Positions 26,701-38,656 of a DNA stretch of 64,000 nt are shown here, in pieces. The position numbers were made by a program, and so were the translations under genes. Source of the DNA: Coprinopsis marcescibilis. Taxonomy: Eukaryota; Basidiomycota; Agaricomycetes; Agaricales; Psathyrellaceae. Below the pieces are notes generated by a model. That model worked only from the letters and a program-made list of their open reading frames with translations. It was not told where the DNA came from and ran no database searches. Numbering within the stretch: position 1 is the stretch's first letter; each line of letters begins with the position of its first letter. The DNA is taken from assembly GCA_004369085.1 (NCBI GenBank), contig ML210178.1, positions 1-64,000 on the forward strand, given 5' to 3'.

Positions 26701-29700
26701 ACGAGCTTCTGATGAGGACTTTTTACCATCTGCTGAATATACCCACAAGAAGGTGAAAATTCACCAGTGGTGTATCATTCGGTTAATCTTTCTCTTAAAT
26801 GAACTGTCGCAAATGAATGACAAGAGATAAAATTGTCTCCATGAACGGGAACTTGAAGGGGCGGCTGATGTATGAGCTCATTGTAACATGAGTCGAGTGG
26901 CGTTGAAAAATTTGTTAGTTATATGAACGAGGTCCCTCTGTGCTGAGGGAAGAAGAAGCGCAAACTTGGAGAGCGGAGCTCGATACCTCGTTTTTGAAGG
27001 TCTGAACGCACGATATAAACGGGGGACAAGCGCTAGAAGAGCTAAAAGGGATATTTAGATGCGGGTTGTAACCCACAGAAGTTGGTTAGACGGAGATTTC
27101 GAATCTGTTGCCACTGGCCGAGACGTCATTCCACCAACAATTCACCCTACCATGGCGAGCCAAGATTTACCTCGGTGTATATGCACGTGAGTTTGTGCTT
27201 GGGTTCAAGGAACGTCTCTAATTCCCCTCAAAACGACGTGCATGATCTCCGCAGTGGGACATCGATGGTCAACTTGGATGAGCGCTTCCCACTTGATCAT
27301 GCCAGGGTCCAGATGGCGAGTGTTGCCTATCATCGGAGCGGAGTTTTGGTCTGTACTTCTTTCTGGGAACGTTGTGCTTTTTTCTGGTCACACAAACTGT
27401 CAGTCTCGAGGGCGTTGGCTTCTCGGGTTTCCCTTTGCATATATTCCAAAGAGGGCAAGGGGCTCTCATTGCCACGTTCCGAGTCGCCGCCATATTCTGG
27501 CTCTTCTTTCGGCCGGCGAAAGGTGAAAATGATGAGTGCGAACAGTATGAAGGGAAGCGTACGATAATTTGAAAGGTCAACTCCAATTCTTGTAATTCGA
27601 CTTCCATGGGCTGTGGCTTTTGGAAAGCTATATTACTTCTGATGCGATGTTACCGTAGTAAGCTGATTAACTGGCAGATATTTTAAGAGATCTGTTGGAG
27701 TTGTTACTATGTTGTAGGGACCCGCCGTGCCTCAAGGCCTGGATATTCTCGTAAACGATGATTGGAGTGGGGATGGCTAAGTTGGTTTGGTGTGCACTCG
27801 CCCCGACAGACCGGATGATCACGTCTTGCAGGATAGCATGTTTGAGAGAGACAGAAGCTTTACCTCTTGATGTAACAGCAACCTAGTCTCACACCGGAAA
27901 GGCATATCAGCGACGAGCGAGGAGAGAGCAATTTAGTTGGTCGGTACTCCGAGGCTCACCTCGACAAATCCTCTGATGTGACTGAGCAAGAGCGGCCTTC
28001 GGCTATTTTAGGCCTATTAGAGTTTTCACGATTGTCGAGGTCTTGGGAGTCTTGCTCAGGGTTGGGCGAAATATGATTTCCGGGGGTGGTGGCGTTCCCA
28101 TGTTATTGATTCTGTTTGGGAGGTCGAAAAGCTAATCACTGTAAGCGTCAGAGGTGGAGTGCGCCGCCGCTGCTGAAATATCAAACCTGAAAGACGTTCT
28201 GAGGCCCTTTTCTCTCTTCGAAAGAAGCCCAGAAAAGGGGGGTTTGATAGGTCCTTTTCTTTCCTGTTTGGTGGAGGCTAAGATAGGCTAAGACGAACGA
28301 TTTTCCCGACGTTGATAGTATACCGGGTAACCGATACGATTCAAGCGGCAAGATTAAAGACTTTGGATTGATTGCGTCTTCCCAGATGAAGAGTCCATCG
28401 CGGCCCTGTGCTTCCTCCTCCTCATCAGAATCCCGTTCGCGCTGTTCCAAGAGTTGGTGAGAGTTCTGATATAGGTATGTATTTGGAGTCCCCGATTTGC
28501 AATTGGGACAAGCACAAGCATGAATTTGGTGATTTTATGATTTTGACCACATTGCTGCCGGGGCTCCCGATGGTTACAGCTCCAAAGGCCTCCGACAGAC
28601 CGAAGATAGAATAGAATGGCTGAAATCTGGGGGAGTACATGACAATTCCAAGTCGAGAGTCAGTACATGGTTCTTCAGGAGTGGGCGCACTTTAGCTGGT
28701 GGCAAGGCAACCTGATACAGAGAGAAGACATGGGATGGGAGAGTGTTTAAGCATTTGGTGGAAGTGTTGCGTGAAACACCGGAGCGGGGTGATTCAGGAA
28801 CACATGGGAAGGCATGAGAGTGGTTGCAGAGAAGCAGAGTCGACGGATAGCCTGGAATCAAGGCTGAACGGGACTGCTTGTGATAGATCCCTGACCCGGA
28901 TCCACCGCGGCCTAACCTTTGGAAAAACCTAATAGAAACCCTAAATGCGAAGAAATAATTCAGAGATGGGAATGAATGGTGAACCCAGAAAGAGATAATA
29001 CAAGCTTTCAACTTGGGTCAGCCTCCTGAAAGATTCAATTGAAGAGTGAATTGTAGCAATGGTGCTTTATTTAGTTTTGAATATGTTATAAGTTGCTACT
29101 TAGGAAGTGTATGTTGTGTCGCTTTCGACATGGACATGGGAGGTTGTGTGGCAGGAAGAGGGATCTTGAACTCGATCGATCGCCTATCTCCTTCCGCTTC
29201 CAAATGAGGATAAGTGTCGAGCCAATTGGGTGCGAAGATTCGCACGGGTCTTTTTGCGTGGACCACTGCGCTTGCAACACTCTCGAAGAGGCCCTCTGCC
29301 GAAAGAAACACCGCATTGTCGCTGATGAACGCAATGTGCGGTCTCGAATAACCCATCGACCATGATACGAGGCTCTCGTCACCACGGTGGACTGTATGCA
29401 TCCCACGCGAAATTTTGGAGGCACATCAACGGGGGACCCTAGATTTAATAGGGATGGAGCAGTAGCCCCGGTGGGCAGGGCGAGTGGAGAGCCACCGAAG
29501 GGAAAGGCTGACAGCGATTTCCTGCAGAATGAGATCCAGTCTATTTCCAGATTTTCTCAGGCCGAAGCAAGTCCTCGAAAGGCAGGTGACATACAACAGA
29601 GCAGTTCTATATAAGTCCTCCGCTCTACTTTCTGTGTCTTCCCAGTGTTGTCCCCTTCCCCTGCGCTCCCCTCATCGACCCCCCCATCGAGCTCATCGCC

Positions 29701-29704
29701 CACC
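23797..29704. other. 5.9 kb gap between the two paralogues, weak traces only
   Basis: No gene can be supported. Coding-like minus-strand pieces are: 26000-25761 (MDLKARYEHRIDTNRILP...EDKVFRQL) followed by 25754-25545 (ELLQAFVYGYVQDARALFDA), which do not splice together without a stop; and 28640-28425 (FYSIFGLSEAFGAVTIGSP) with 28470-28320 (RERDSDEEEEAQGRDGLF), also in different frames. Another, at 29401-29096, is described separately. A short direct repeat of GGAGGCTCG lies at about 24510-24527. The rest shows stops in all frames. Confidence 0.4.
29096..29401 (-). CDS. Possible small protein, unrecognised
   Basis: An uninterrupted 101-residue ORF begins MHTVHRGDESLVSWSMGYSR, continues through HIAFISDNAVFLSAEGLFESV and APNWLDTYPHLEAEGD, and stops at 29096. 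The amino-acid mix looks like a folded soluble domain (alternating hydrophobic and polar residues, Trp and Tyr present), but there is no family I know, no signal peptide and no splice partner. It starts about 300 bp from the divergent membrane-protein gene at 29705. It may be a real short gene, one exon of a decayed gene, or chance. Confidence 0.3.
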   Translation of the reverse strand: MHTVHRGDESLVSWSMGYSRPHIAFISDNAVFLSAEGLFESVASAVVHAKRPVRIFAPNWLDTYPHLEAEGDRRSIEFKIPLPATQPPMSMSKATQHTLPK

Positions 29705-31367
29705 ATGGTTGATTGGATGTCCCCCGCCACCATCGCCGCCAACGCCGGTATGTATTCGCTTCTTCAACAACCCCCGCGGTGCTGACCAGCTGTCACAGAC
29801 GCGTTCGCAAAACTCCAGCACACTCTTCTGGGTCTCTACATGTATGCGCGGATAACCGCCTAACCCTTTTTTCGCAGACGACTGACTGCGTTGTAACAGC
29901 TGGGAGTGGTTCACATCGCTCGACTTTGACTGGCAGTTCATTACTCGCAAGAAGCCATTCAGATGGCCATTGGTATGTGTCTCGCAACAACACGCCATGT
30001 AACTGCTGGTCTGAATGGGCAACCAGGTTTTTTACTTCCTGAACCGCTATTGTCTGCTTTTCGCGCAGATTGGAATGTAAGCTTGTCACGCTGGCCAACG
30101 AGATCAATGGCTGATGACTTCCCTTTAGTGCGATCGCTTTGAACGTTAAAACGTTAGTAGCATCTTCGAAAACATCTAAACCTCCAAGTTGACCGTGTCT
30201 GTAGTGAAGTTGACTGTCAGGCGTTGTATACTTTTAATCAAGTAAGTAAATGTATGCGCATACATTTCGCAATAAATACTCATCCGCTGTCTAGTGCGTT
30301 GGAAATGCCACAATCGGCCTTGCCAGCATCAATCTCTCCCTCAGGACGATCGCTGTATGGTCTCAAGCCTGGTACATTTGGGCACCCTTGGTCGCAATCA
30401 TCCTCGGCCACTGGTCTCTACTCCTCCACGGTATGAACTTCAATAATCAGATGTGTTCGCCGAGTCTTACCTATGTATAAGGCATTCTCCTGAAGGCCAC
30501 ATGGGTTCCTGAGGTCGGGTGTATGATTACCGAAACCAACAGCACCCTCCTTGCAGTCACATTCATTTATACCATGAGCTTCGACTTCCTCGTGCTCTGC
30601 TTGACTGCGTACAAGCTTTTCAACCCTGCAAGCGGTCGCTCGAGGCTTGTCGAGCTCATCTTTAACGATGGCCTAATCTACTTCCTTGTTGCGTTGGTAT
30701 CATTCTGGGTTTCTTTCAATCCACGAGCTGACCATTTTCCTCATTTCTAGTTTCCTTGCCAACTTGGTCGCAACTGTAAGTGGATTGTCTCTGCCTCTCC
30801 TGATCTCTCTGACGCGTCGCAGGTCTTCATGCTCTTAAACCTGAACCCAGTCATGTCCATCATGGCAAATGTTCCTGCCGCTATTGCCGCTACTGTAAGT
30901 GTCCTCAATCACCGACGGATTAATTCAACTGAACATTTCCTCCCTTGCCAGATCGTTGCATGCCGTATCGTTCGACGACTCAGCCGATTTACCTCCACTG
31001 GACCAGAGCGATTTGCGTACGTTGCATGGGAACTGCTTGGTTCTTCTTCACTCACACGTCCTGCAGTGCAAGCACTCAAAACTCGACACTGGCATTCCGT
31101 TCCCAAGCGGCATCTCACGTAAGACCACCGAAACTGTCTTCCAAAGTCGTGATGAATGAAGGCGTCGATGTCCATGTTCAGGTAAATTCAGAATGGGTCG
31201 ATAAAAGATGGTGATGAACCGGCATTTGTCTTCAGATGGAAACCTTCGAGAGCCCACCTGACAAGTACTCGGAATACGACGCCGCGGGGAATGTTCGGCG
31301 TGGTGTCGAAGCCTTCGACCCAGAGTCTCAGGCAATCAGCAAGGAATTCAAGCGACCACCATATTAA
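29705..31367 (+). CDS. Multi-pass membrane protein, fungal-specific family (copy 2)
   Basis: Paralogue of the gene at 22271 with the same exon plan. It starts MVDWMSPATIAANADAF and continues LQHTLLGLYIWEWFTSLDFDW, FRWPLVFYFLNRYCLLFAQIG, VGNATIGLASINLSLRTIAVW, LVAIILGHWSLLLHG, GCMITETNSTLLAVTFIYTM, LIFNDGLIYFLVAFLAN, VFMLLNLNPVMSIMANVPAAI and ACRIVRRLSRF. It ends with a hydrophilic tail in which GVDVHVQ is spliced to METFESPPDKYSEYDA, and stops at TAA 31365-31367. About seven membrane segments and about 330 residues. The tails of the two copies share the HVQ|METF junction but otherwise differ, while the membrane core is well kept, which suggests both are under selection. Role unknown; a sensory or transport role would be guesswork. 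Confidence 0.82.
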
Positions 31368-34046
31368 CGCATTTCGACTTTCCTTTTACCCATCCTTTCC
31401 CTGGCAACTAAATTCAGCACTGGTCCGAACTGGCGACTTTCAATTTGTTCAAATCTTCTGCATTCAGCATCGTCTTGCATAGCATTCATTCGGCCCCATC
31501 CCACGCGATCGTTACTTTCCTGGTGTTCTGCAACCCTCATAGAACCACACCACCTACCCCCATTCACGCGACACATTCTCAAGTGACAACCATTGTGGAA
31601 GGGAATTCACCATAAATCACCGCTTTATCCTCGCAACCGAGACATTTGCCTCATTCCCCCCGCAAGGATACCCACAGCACGCGGCGAAGGTAAACGCGAA
31701 GAGAAGGATATGACACCATTTGCGGTTCGCTTTCTCTGTTCTGGAACGGATAGTCATAGTAGGGGTATCATTATTGTTCAGTGTACAATTAGAATTGTCT
31801 TGTGTTGAGTAGTCCATTTAAAATCGAAATCATGAATAGTTTATCCACTTTGTGTGCGTCACGTCAAGAGATGCCCGCTGCGGGTTTAGCGAAGAGCGGT
31901 GATTGTGCAGATTGCAGAAGCAGACGAGGTTGTGCAACAAGAATTCGAAGCTCAATAAGAGGAAGGTTTAGGTTAAATTATGATGGTATAATAGACAGGC
32001 ACCTGGGAAGAGGTGCTTCGAGGAACAAATGCTTCGAAAATGGGAATTGCTGACAAGGGTTGCAGCCGTTATTAAAAGATCGGCAGTGGGTCCTCGACAA
32101 TGTGCAGCCCCGGCGTCCTTATCAGGAGTTCGTAACGAAATATATGAATACAAATCTGCTATACCGAGGGCGTTGAGAACAAGCTCGAGAGGCCCCGGGC
32201 GTGGCCGAGGCATAAGATGGCGATGGATCGACCTTTAATCCAGTTGGACAGTGGTGCCACACCACATTGCTGCTGCTCCTGTAAAATCCGTGGTTAAATG
32301 ACAGTAGGTATAAGCTTCCATGCGAGCTTGACTGCCTTGCCGGGAATTAGAAAGGAAGACTCGAAGTTGAAGGCTGTGTATCAGTGCATGCTTATACTTA
32401 CTTAGTGCTGGGATGGTACACTGTAAGTAAAGAATCACACTTGTAATTCGGGAGCATACTAGGGCAGGAATACATGCTGATTGATGCAAGGGAGAAAGAT
32501 GGGGATGCGAGAATGTGGCAGATCGGGACAAGCGAGGGAACGTGTTGTCAAAAGAGAGTTAAATGAAAGTTTTGAGAGAAGAGTTCTGAAGGAGGGAGAT
32601 GATGAATGATGGTGAGCGGGGTTGTATGAGACCGGATTTTGAGTGCAGCGGTTTGTGATTGTGTCATGTCCCGTCGGAAGAATTTGTGTAATTTGGGGAA
32701 CACTGAACAGTGCCTCTATCACGTACTATGCTCGAGAGGGAGATACGGGGGGTGATGATGAAATATGTATTACTAGAAGCAATGCGTCCGCTATCCGGTA
32801 GATGATAGGCGATTTGTGTATGTAGACATTTATATAAGGCGGTAGAATATCGCTTGGATGGGAAGCTGCTTGTGTGCGGCAGAGAGGCTGAGTGGCGTTT
32901 GCACGGCGCTTAATGGGTCTGACGCGGATTGCGTGGGCGTTGCGCTGATCTCCTGCTTCGATCCGGGTAAGGGGTTGGGGTCACATAGCCAGGGGTCAAT
33001 TCAAATACCCGGCATTTGCCAAGTGATCATGAGCTATGAGCTATGATCCTTTGATTTTGTGCGAAGCCGTCGGGGGAAAGACAGGTTGATTCAGCGGGCG
33101 CCTAGTGGGGACTATCCTCCGAGGACTCTACGAGCGCTTTCAGAGCGTCGCATGTCATTTCCTTGTTGAGCTACGACGCTAGATAGATTGCGACGCCACC
33201 GTTAACCGAGGTTGTACTTAGTCCCCATGCGTCCGAGCGTCTGTCCTTCAAAGGTGAAGTTGTGATTGATATTAATTACCACTAGCCTCGATGTCACCGT
33301 GGCGACAGTGGTGAAATAATGACACTTGTGTCTTAGAGACAGGGTTTGTCTCAGTCGGGTTTGTCTTGTACTGCCAGAAGTTGGTTTTAGCCCCGAAGCT
33401 GTGTGGGGAAGGCTATCTTGACTTGTGAAGGGTGCCAAAAGGCGGAGGGAGAAAGGCAAACACATGCTCCTCACGAATGATCCGAGTCGAGGCTTGCCCG
33501 GAATCATTTATTGTTATCTGTCTGGCTATTTGTGGGTCTGGAGAGTAGATGAGATGGTTGGAAATGCAGACGTTCTTTTCAAACCGCGGATTGTGAGGCG
33601 TTATGGGTGCGTCAGCATCGCTAGACGCGCAGTTTCTGTCGCTTTCGGAGAAGATAAACCAGGATAGACCCTGGGGGGCTAGGTCCAGATCTTTTGTCGC
33701 AGCTTGTGTCTTACTTTAATGACCAAGTGGATGTATGAAACAACGAACTTTGGGAGAGGAAGTCTGGAGCGTAATTTAGATACCCTACGGTGCGTTCAGT
33801 CCTCCAAACATGTGAATACAGCGCCTGAATGGGTCATCGTTCCAAGATTACGCACGCTTCAATCTTCAAAGCATTCGTAATGCCTGCCTCTTACCTCCGA
33901 GCTGCATCAGCATACTAGGTGGGTTAATTGCCTATTTTGCTGGCTTGACTCCCTTCCTCACAAAAGTCAATGGCCGAGACGGTATTCAATGTTTAGACGC
34001 TTTGTGTATTTGAGGGCGGGTATGTATGTACTACAGGATAATGTGT
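31368..34046. other. Intergenic, no supported gene
   Basis: About 2.7 kb. Neither strand gives an ORF with recognisable motifs or sensible splice partners. A small direct repeat (gagctatgagctatgat) lies at about 33030-33047. The left part should include the 3' untranslated region of the membrane-protein gene and the right edge the terminator of the first carbonic anhydrase gene. Confidence 0.5.
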
Positions 34047-35136
34047 TCACATCTTCGCCGCGAGTTTGGCAACGGCGGGGAAGGGTGCTTGGGGAATGGC
34101 CTTGCCTGGGGGGCCAACGGATACACCGATGTCCCTGATCTCGCCATTCTCAATGTCGTAGACCCAGCCGTGGACGTAGATCTCTCCAAGGGATGGGTTG
34201 GAGAAGTGCTGCTTGATGATCTCGTCGTTGGCAACATTCTTGACCGTGTTCTTGATGTTCTCCTCGACCAAGGCCCTGAATCCGGCTGAGAGAAAAGCGG
34301 GTCAGCTTACATTACGGAGGGATAGAGGTGTGGGGGGACTTACGATCCTGCAACTTGGGAGAGGGGACAACGGACTTGCCCTTGTTTGCGTTTCTAAGGG
34401 CGACAATTTCAGGTCTATACAGCCATACACGTAAACAGTAAGTGTGTGCTCTGGTTGACTAGTAGGTGTGCGCAATTTCTTACCGCGTGGACTCGGCATA
34501 GACCCGACGAATGGGCATAATCCATCGCTGGATAGCCTTGGTCGACTCGTCCCATGGGGCCTTGGGGGGAGATGCAATGGCGGCACCTACACCACCGCAT
34601 CCGTAGTGACCCATGACAATGATGTGTTTGACTTTAAGGTGGTTAACGCCGTAGGCAAGAATTGCTTTGCTACAGGAAGGTGAACACTAATTCGACATAC
34701 GGTAGATAGCGTTGTTGACTCACGTAGTCAGGTCGCGCTTAGGCTGATAAAGGTTTGCGATGCTTCGCTCGGCAAAGAGGGTGCCGGGGTCAGCGTTGAA
34801 GATGGTTCCTTCGCTAACTCGACTGTCGGCGCATCCCAAGAACAGGAATTCTGGGTCTAAGTACAACGGCAATGATTGTCAGCCAAGTGGGCTCGGGCTA
34901 CCTTGGCGGATTGACTTACGTTGACCTTCTGTGGCGAGTTTCTTGATTTCCTGGCGTTTCGTTTGACGGAAATGCGTATTGCCCTGGAACAGACTCTCGA
35001 AGCCACCACCAACTGTAATCTTGGCAGAAGTGGATTTGCCAATGATGCGCAGGTCTTTGCCTCGGCCAAGTGGACCAGCCATGGCGGAGGTAAAGACGTT
35101 GAAGAGCACGAACAAGCTACTGATTTGGAGCAACAT
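34047..35136 (-). CDS. Beta-carbonic anhydrase, secreted type (copy 1)
   Basis: Catalyses reversible hydration of CO2 to bicarbonate with a zinc ion. The start ATG at 35136 opens a signal-like segment (MLLQISSLFVLFNVFTSAMA) followed by a short propeptide-like region. The core has the beta-class zinc ligands and dyad: FLGCADSRVSEGTIF gives Cys and the Asp-Arg pair, and [14 protein letters not shown] gives His and the second Cys. ERNIANLY and the conserved [10 protein letters not shown] helix follow, then GWVYDIENGEIRDIGVS near the C-terminus. About 275 residues in several exons; introns fall before the CADSR exon, after the dyad region and before [10 protein letters not shown], the same places as in the two neighbours. 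Secretion is inferred from the N-terminus; a mitochondrial presequence is less likely because it lacks basic residues. Confidence 0.9.
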
Positions 35137-36516
35137 GACTTGCGGGTTGATTATTTAGGGGGAAGTTGGTCAACAACTTGCGAGGGGGGTGGTAAGAGAG
35201 GTTCCGGACCTACTTTACTTCACTATCTCGGGACCTCTTTTATATCAACCACCACAAGAATGCTGTGACTTGGTAATTTTCGGAGATTCAGCGCTCCTTC
35301 CTGGATCCTTCCATCTGTCGGAGGGCTAATTCGGTGAATACAGACATACAAGGGAGTGCCCAGGAGGTCCTGCAATCAGATGGATGTATTTGAAACGCAC
35401 ATTGTGTATTTATTTGAGTGCAAATAACGTCACAATCTGCTTGGGCGTACCGCCAAGGCCGACGCCTTATTATTTTTAGCTTTCCGTGTTTAGCGTCCGC
35501 ATGAACCTACGGCTGCATGACGCATTTAAAAGTTTGAAGTCAAGATTCAAACAGAATCGAGACCCAAGGGAGGTTACACAGAGGCGACTCTGCACCCATA
35601 GCCGCGACTGTGTCATTTCGGATTTTATATTTCTGATGGTAATTATGGCACGCCCCGTAACATCCGGGACTTGAAAAACAAAACATTTTGATGCATCAAC
35701 GGCCACCAACAGCTCGTCATACCCTTCTCAGACCTACGGATGCGCAGTTCCGCTCACCTGCTCTTTGCAATCATCTGGCAGCAGGATCTCGATTCTCAAC
35801 GTCACGATTCCAGGCTTTCAAGCTTTTCAAGCTTTTCATTGCATTGAACTCGAAGCTGGCACTGGAGGAGTTGGACCACTTTCGTTACTAGGACTCCAGC
35901 GCTGTCCATGCATGTTGCCATTGTGTGTGTGTTTGTTCTCTCAGCGCTTTATTACTGAGTCTGAAGCTCGTGGTTTCTCTTAAGAAGAATGCAAGTTAAG
36001 CCCCATGTGGATTGTGGCGCCCACATCGTTGGAATGACATGCAAGCCGACCACTCTGGATCAATGTGATAACGAGGGGCGACAACTACCGAGGACCTTGA
36101 ACGCGCAGCATATAACTCGGTCCACCCTCGTGCAGTACGGTCCTGCCAGATCCTGACCGTACTGAAACCTCGCAGGGGCTGACTCCGACGATTGACTAAA
36201 TCGCAGCGGAAGTCCGCTTTGTATGAGAAGTCGAAATCTTCTGGTGATGTTGATGTTGATTTTGTGTATGTTGCATGAAGGCTTCTCTGGATGGTCTATG
36301 TGGGCGTTATTGAAAATATGTACGCACACCAGGCTCAAGCTTGCGCTGAGTTTCCAGACAGAGACAGAGCAGCTCAGACGAGGTCCGCCTACTCAGCCTG
36401 CAGGCAAGGCACAGCCAATAAAATCCGACTCGAGATATATTAAACCCTGTATACGCCCTATACTCCTAACGCGTGAGATGCCCAAGTATGACAACCAAGA
36501 GTCTAACCAAGTTCAA
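35137..36516. other. Spacer between carbonic anhydrase copies 1 and 2
   Basis: About 1.4 kb containing the promoter of copy 1. No ORF is supported. A short direct repeat of the type TTCAAGCTTTTCAAGC occurs near 35815-35835. Confidence 0.45.
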
Positions 36517-37617
36517 TCACAATTCTTGAGCCGCATTCTGAACAGCAGACCAAGGAGCAGGGGGGATAGGTTTGCCCGGAGCCCCGACCGAAACACCCAA
36601 ATCGTGAACTGTGCCGGTCGCGATATCGTAGACCCACCCGTGAATGAAGAGGTCTTGGGCCGATGGATTCGACCAATGCTGATATTAAGGTGTCAGCTGT
36701 TATCCAGGCCAAAGAGAATAATGCTTCTCTCACATCTTCAATCAGAGATTCAGCCGCGATGTTCCATACGTTGCTCCTAACGTTCTCTTCAACCAACGCC
36801 CTGAAACCAGCTGGGATCACGGTGAGGTCAGTCATCAAAGGCATCGCCAGATGCGGATGCACTCACGGTTTTCGAGCTCAGGAGATGGAGGATCGTCAAC
36901 TCCTGCGTTGGCTTCCCTTAGGGCAACAATGTCTGGGCTATAGATTTGCAAGCGTTTGTCAGCATGATGGTCGGTGATCATCTTGAACACTACCTACTGT
37001 GTGGATGAACTGTAAAGTTCTCGTATGGGCGTAATCCATTCCTGGATAGCGGTTGTAGCTTCATCCCAGGGTTCTTCTGGTGCTGGAAGAGTTGATGCAG
37101 CTACTCCACCGCATCCATAGTGTCCCATCACGATGATGTGCTTAACGTGTAGATGCTCCACTCCATACGCGATAACAGACTTGCTGTTGATTGTGTTAGT
37201 CGCGCACATCGTGAATGGCTACATGACACGGAGATGACTCACGCGTTCACGTCGCTCGGTTTGAATGTATTGGCGATGTTTCGCTCTGTGAACAAGGTGC
37301 CAGGCTTGGCATCAAAAATGGTACCTTCAGACGCCCGACTATCAGAACAGCCAAAGAACAAATATTCCGGGTCTGAGGTGGTATATATTAGCACTGCATT
37401 GAGAGTTTCTAACGAACCGCGTACGTTGGCCCTCTGAAAGTTCCGTAATCAAGTGCTTGTGTTCATGGCGGAACCGTTTGTTCCCTTGTGCGAGGTCGTT
37501 GAATTCGTTCTGTTTACCAGGCTTGCCCGAGCTCCGCGTGTTGTGAAATGTGACTAAGGGGGTAGCGAGAACCGACGACGTAGCCGCCAAAAAGAGCAGT
37601 GCGGACTTGAAAAGCAT
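36517..37617 (-). CDS. Beta-carbonic anhydrase, secreted type (copy 2)
   Basis: Second member of the tandem array. It begins [20 protein letters not shown], a short signal-like segment with an alanine-type cleavage site, then [17 protein letters not shown]. Zinc-site motifs are [17 protein letters not shown] and [40 protein letters not shown], the [13 protein letters not shown] exon and the last exon [18 protein letters not shown] follow, ending at TGA 36517-36519. Length is about 275 residues. Exon phases and positions match copies 1 and 3, so the array arose by tandem duplication. All catalytic residues are kept, so it should be active; the location outside the cell or in the secretory route is inferred from the N-terminus. 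Confidence 0.9.
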
Positions 37618-38656
37618 GGCGGACCTAGCCTTGGAACCTTCAAAGGAGGAAGGGAGGGGAAGGAAAACTCTGGGAGTCGATTTTTGAGAGACCCCGTCCT
37701 GATCCTTTTAAGGGTTCACAAAGGCGATGATGCCGCAAGGAACTGATGTAGCCAAAGCGTTGGGGTCATAGTAATTGCACAGTGGAATGTTGAAACGTCA
37801 GAAACATTGCATATCTCGGAGAGTCCGAGAGGCTAATCGGGTCAACAGGGACTGATAACGGCGTTACAATATTCTTACGTGCGTCACGCGCGCCCAAAAT
37901 GAACATGAGCAATGCGCCAAGTCCTGCCAAGGAACGGGTTTAAACCCTGCCATGGCTGGCGCCCGCAGACCATAGCCGGATATTTGGCGAAACGAGCCCT
38001 ACAAGGATGCATTGGGCAAGAGTATCTGCGAGGACGAAGGCGGTCTTTGGTGGCCTAGGCTGGCTTCAAGAGAATTCGAAGATAGATGCACGACTGGATC
38101 AGCTTAGGACATTTGCGCCAATGTGAAAGCAAGCAAGCTTGAGTATGCTTGGATGGTGAAGAAGTTGATTGCAGGGTAAAAGCAGGGTAAACCTAGCGAA
38201 ATGGGTAAGAAATGATTTAATTCACCGATGTTGTGCCCTCACAGTTAGGTGACATGGTATTTCTTGCCTTCAAAGTTCAAACTTCGCTCAAGCCCAGGGC
38301 TTGGGACAGCTTTCCGGCGTTTCTTGGCATGTAATGTGACAAGGGAGTGTGATATAAGCGGTATATTGGCTCTGAAGGGCATCTTTTTACCAACCGTCGT
38401 CCATCACATTAGAGCTTGAAGTCAAATGACCTTCCAAAAGGGTATCAAATGGAGTCTCAGGCTCTGTTCAGGGCGCTAACTGGGCTGCGGATTTCATTGT
38501 AAGCGTTTCGACCTCGTCATTCCGACATTGATATTGACAGATGTCTATGTGTATTACAAAGTTCTGAAAGTACGTGTATGAAATCTATCTCAAGCCTGTC
38601 ACTCCCCCCGCTCCTCATACATCAGAATATCTGATAAAAGGCGCGGTGGGTGACGC
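37618..38656. other. Spacer between carbonic anhydrase copies 2 and 3
   Basis: About 1.0 kb with no supported ORF. It contains the promoter of copy 2 and the 3' end of copy 3. I saw no repeat or RNA gene here. Confidence 0.45.

Noticed and set aside
27082..27567. 161-codon plus-strand ORF
   Set aside because: Composition rich in Ser, Arg and Cys, no homology that I recognise, and the competing frames are equally open; not supported as a gene.
28574..29011. 145-codon minus-strand ORF with several Cys, considered as a secreted effector
   Set aside because: The N-terminus is not a convincing signal peptide and the Cys spacing shows no pattern; likely chance in a C-rich stretch.
22271..31367. 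Idea that the two membrane proteins are Ste3-type pheromone receptors with nearby pheromone genes
   Set aside because: No Ste3 motifs that I recognise are present, and no short precursor ending in a CAAX box was seen in the gap.
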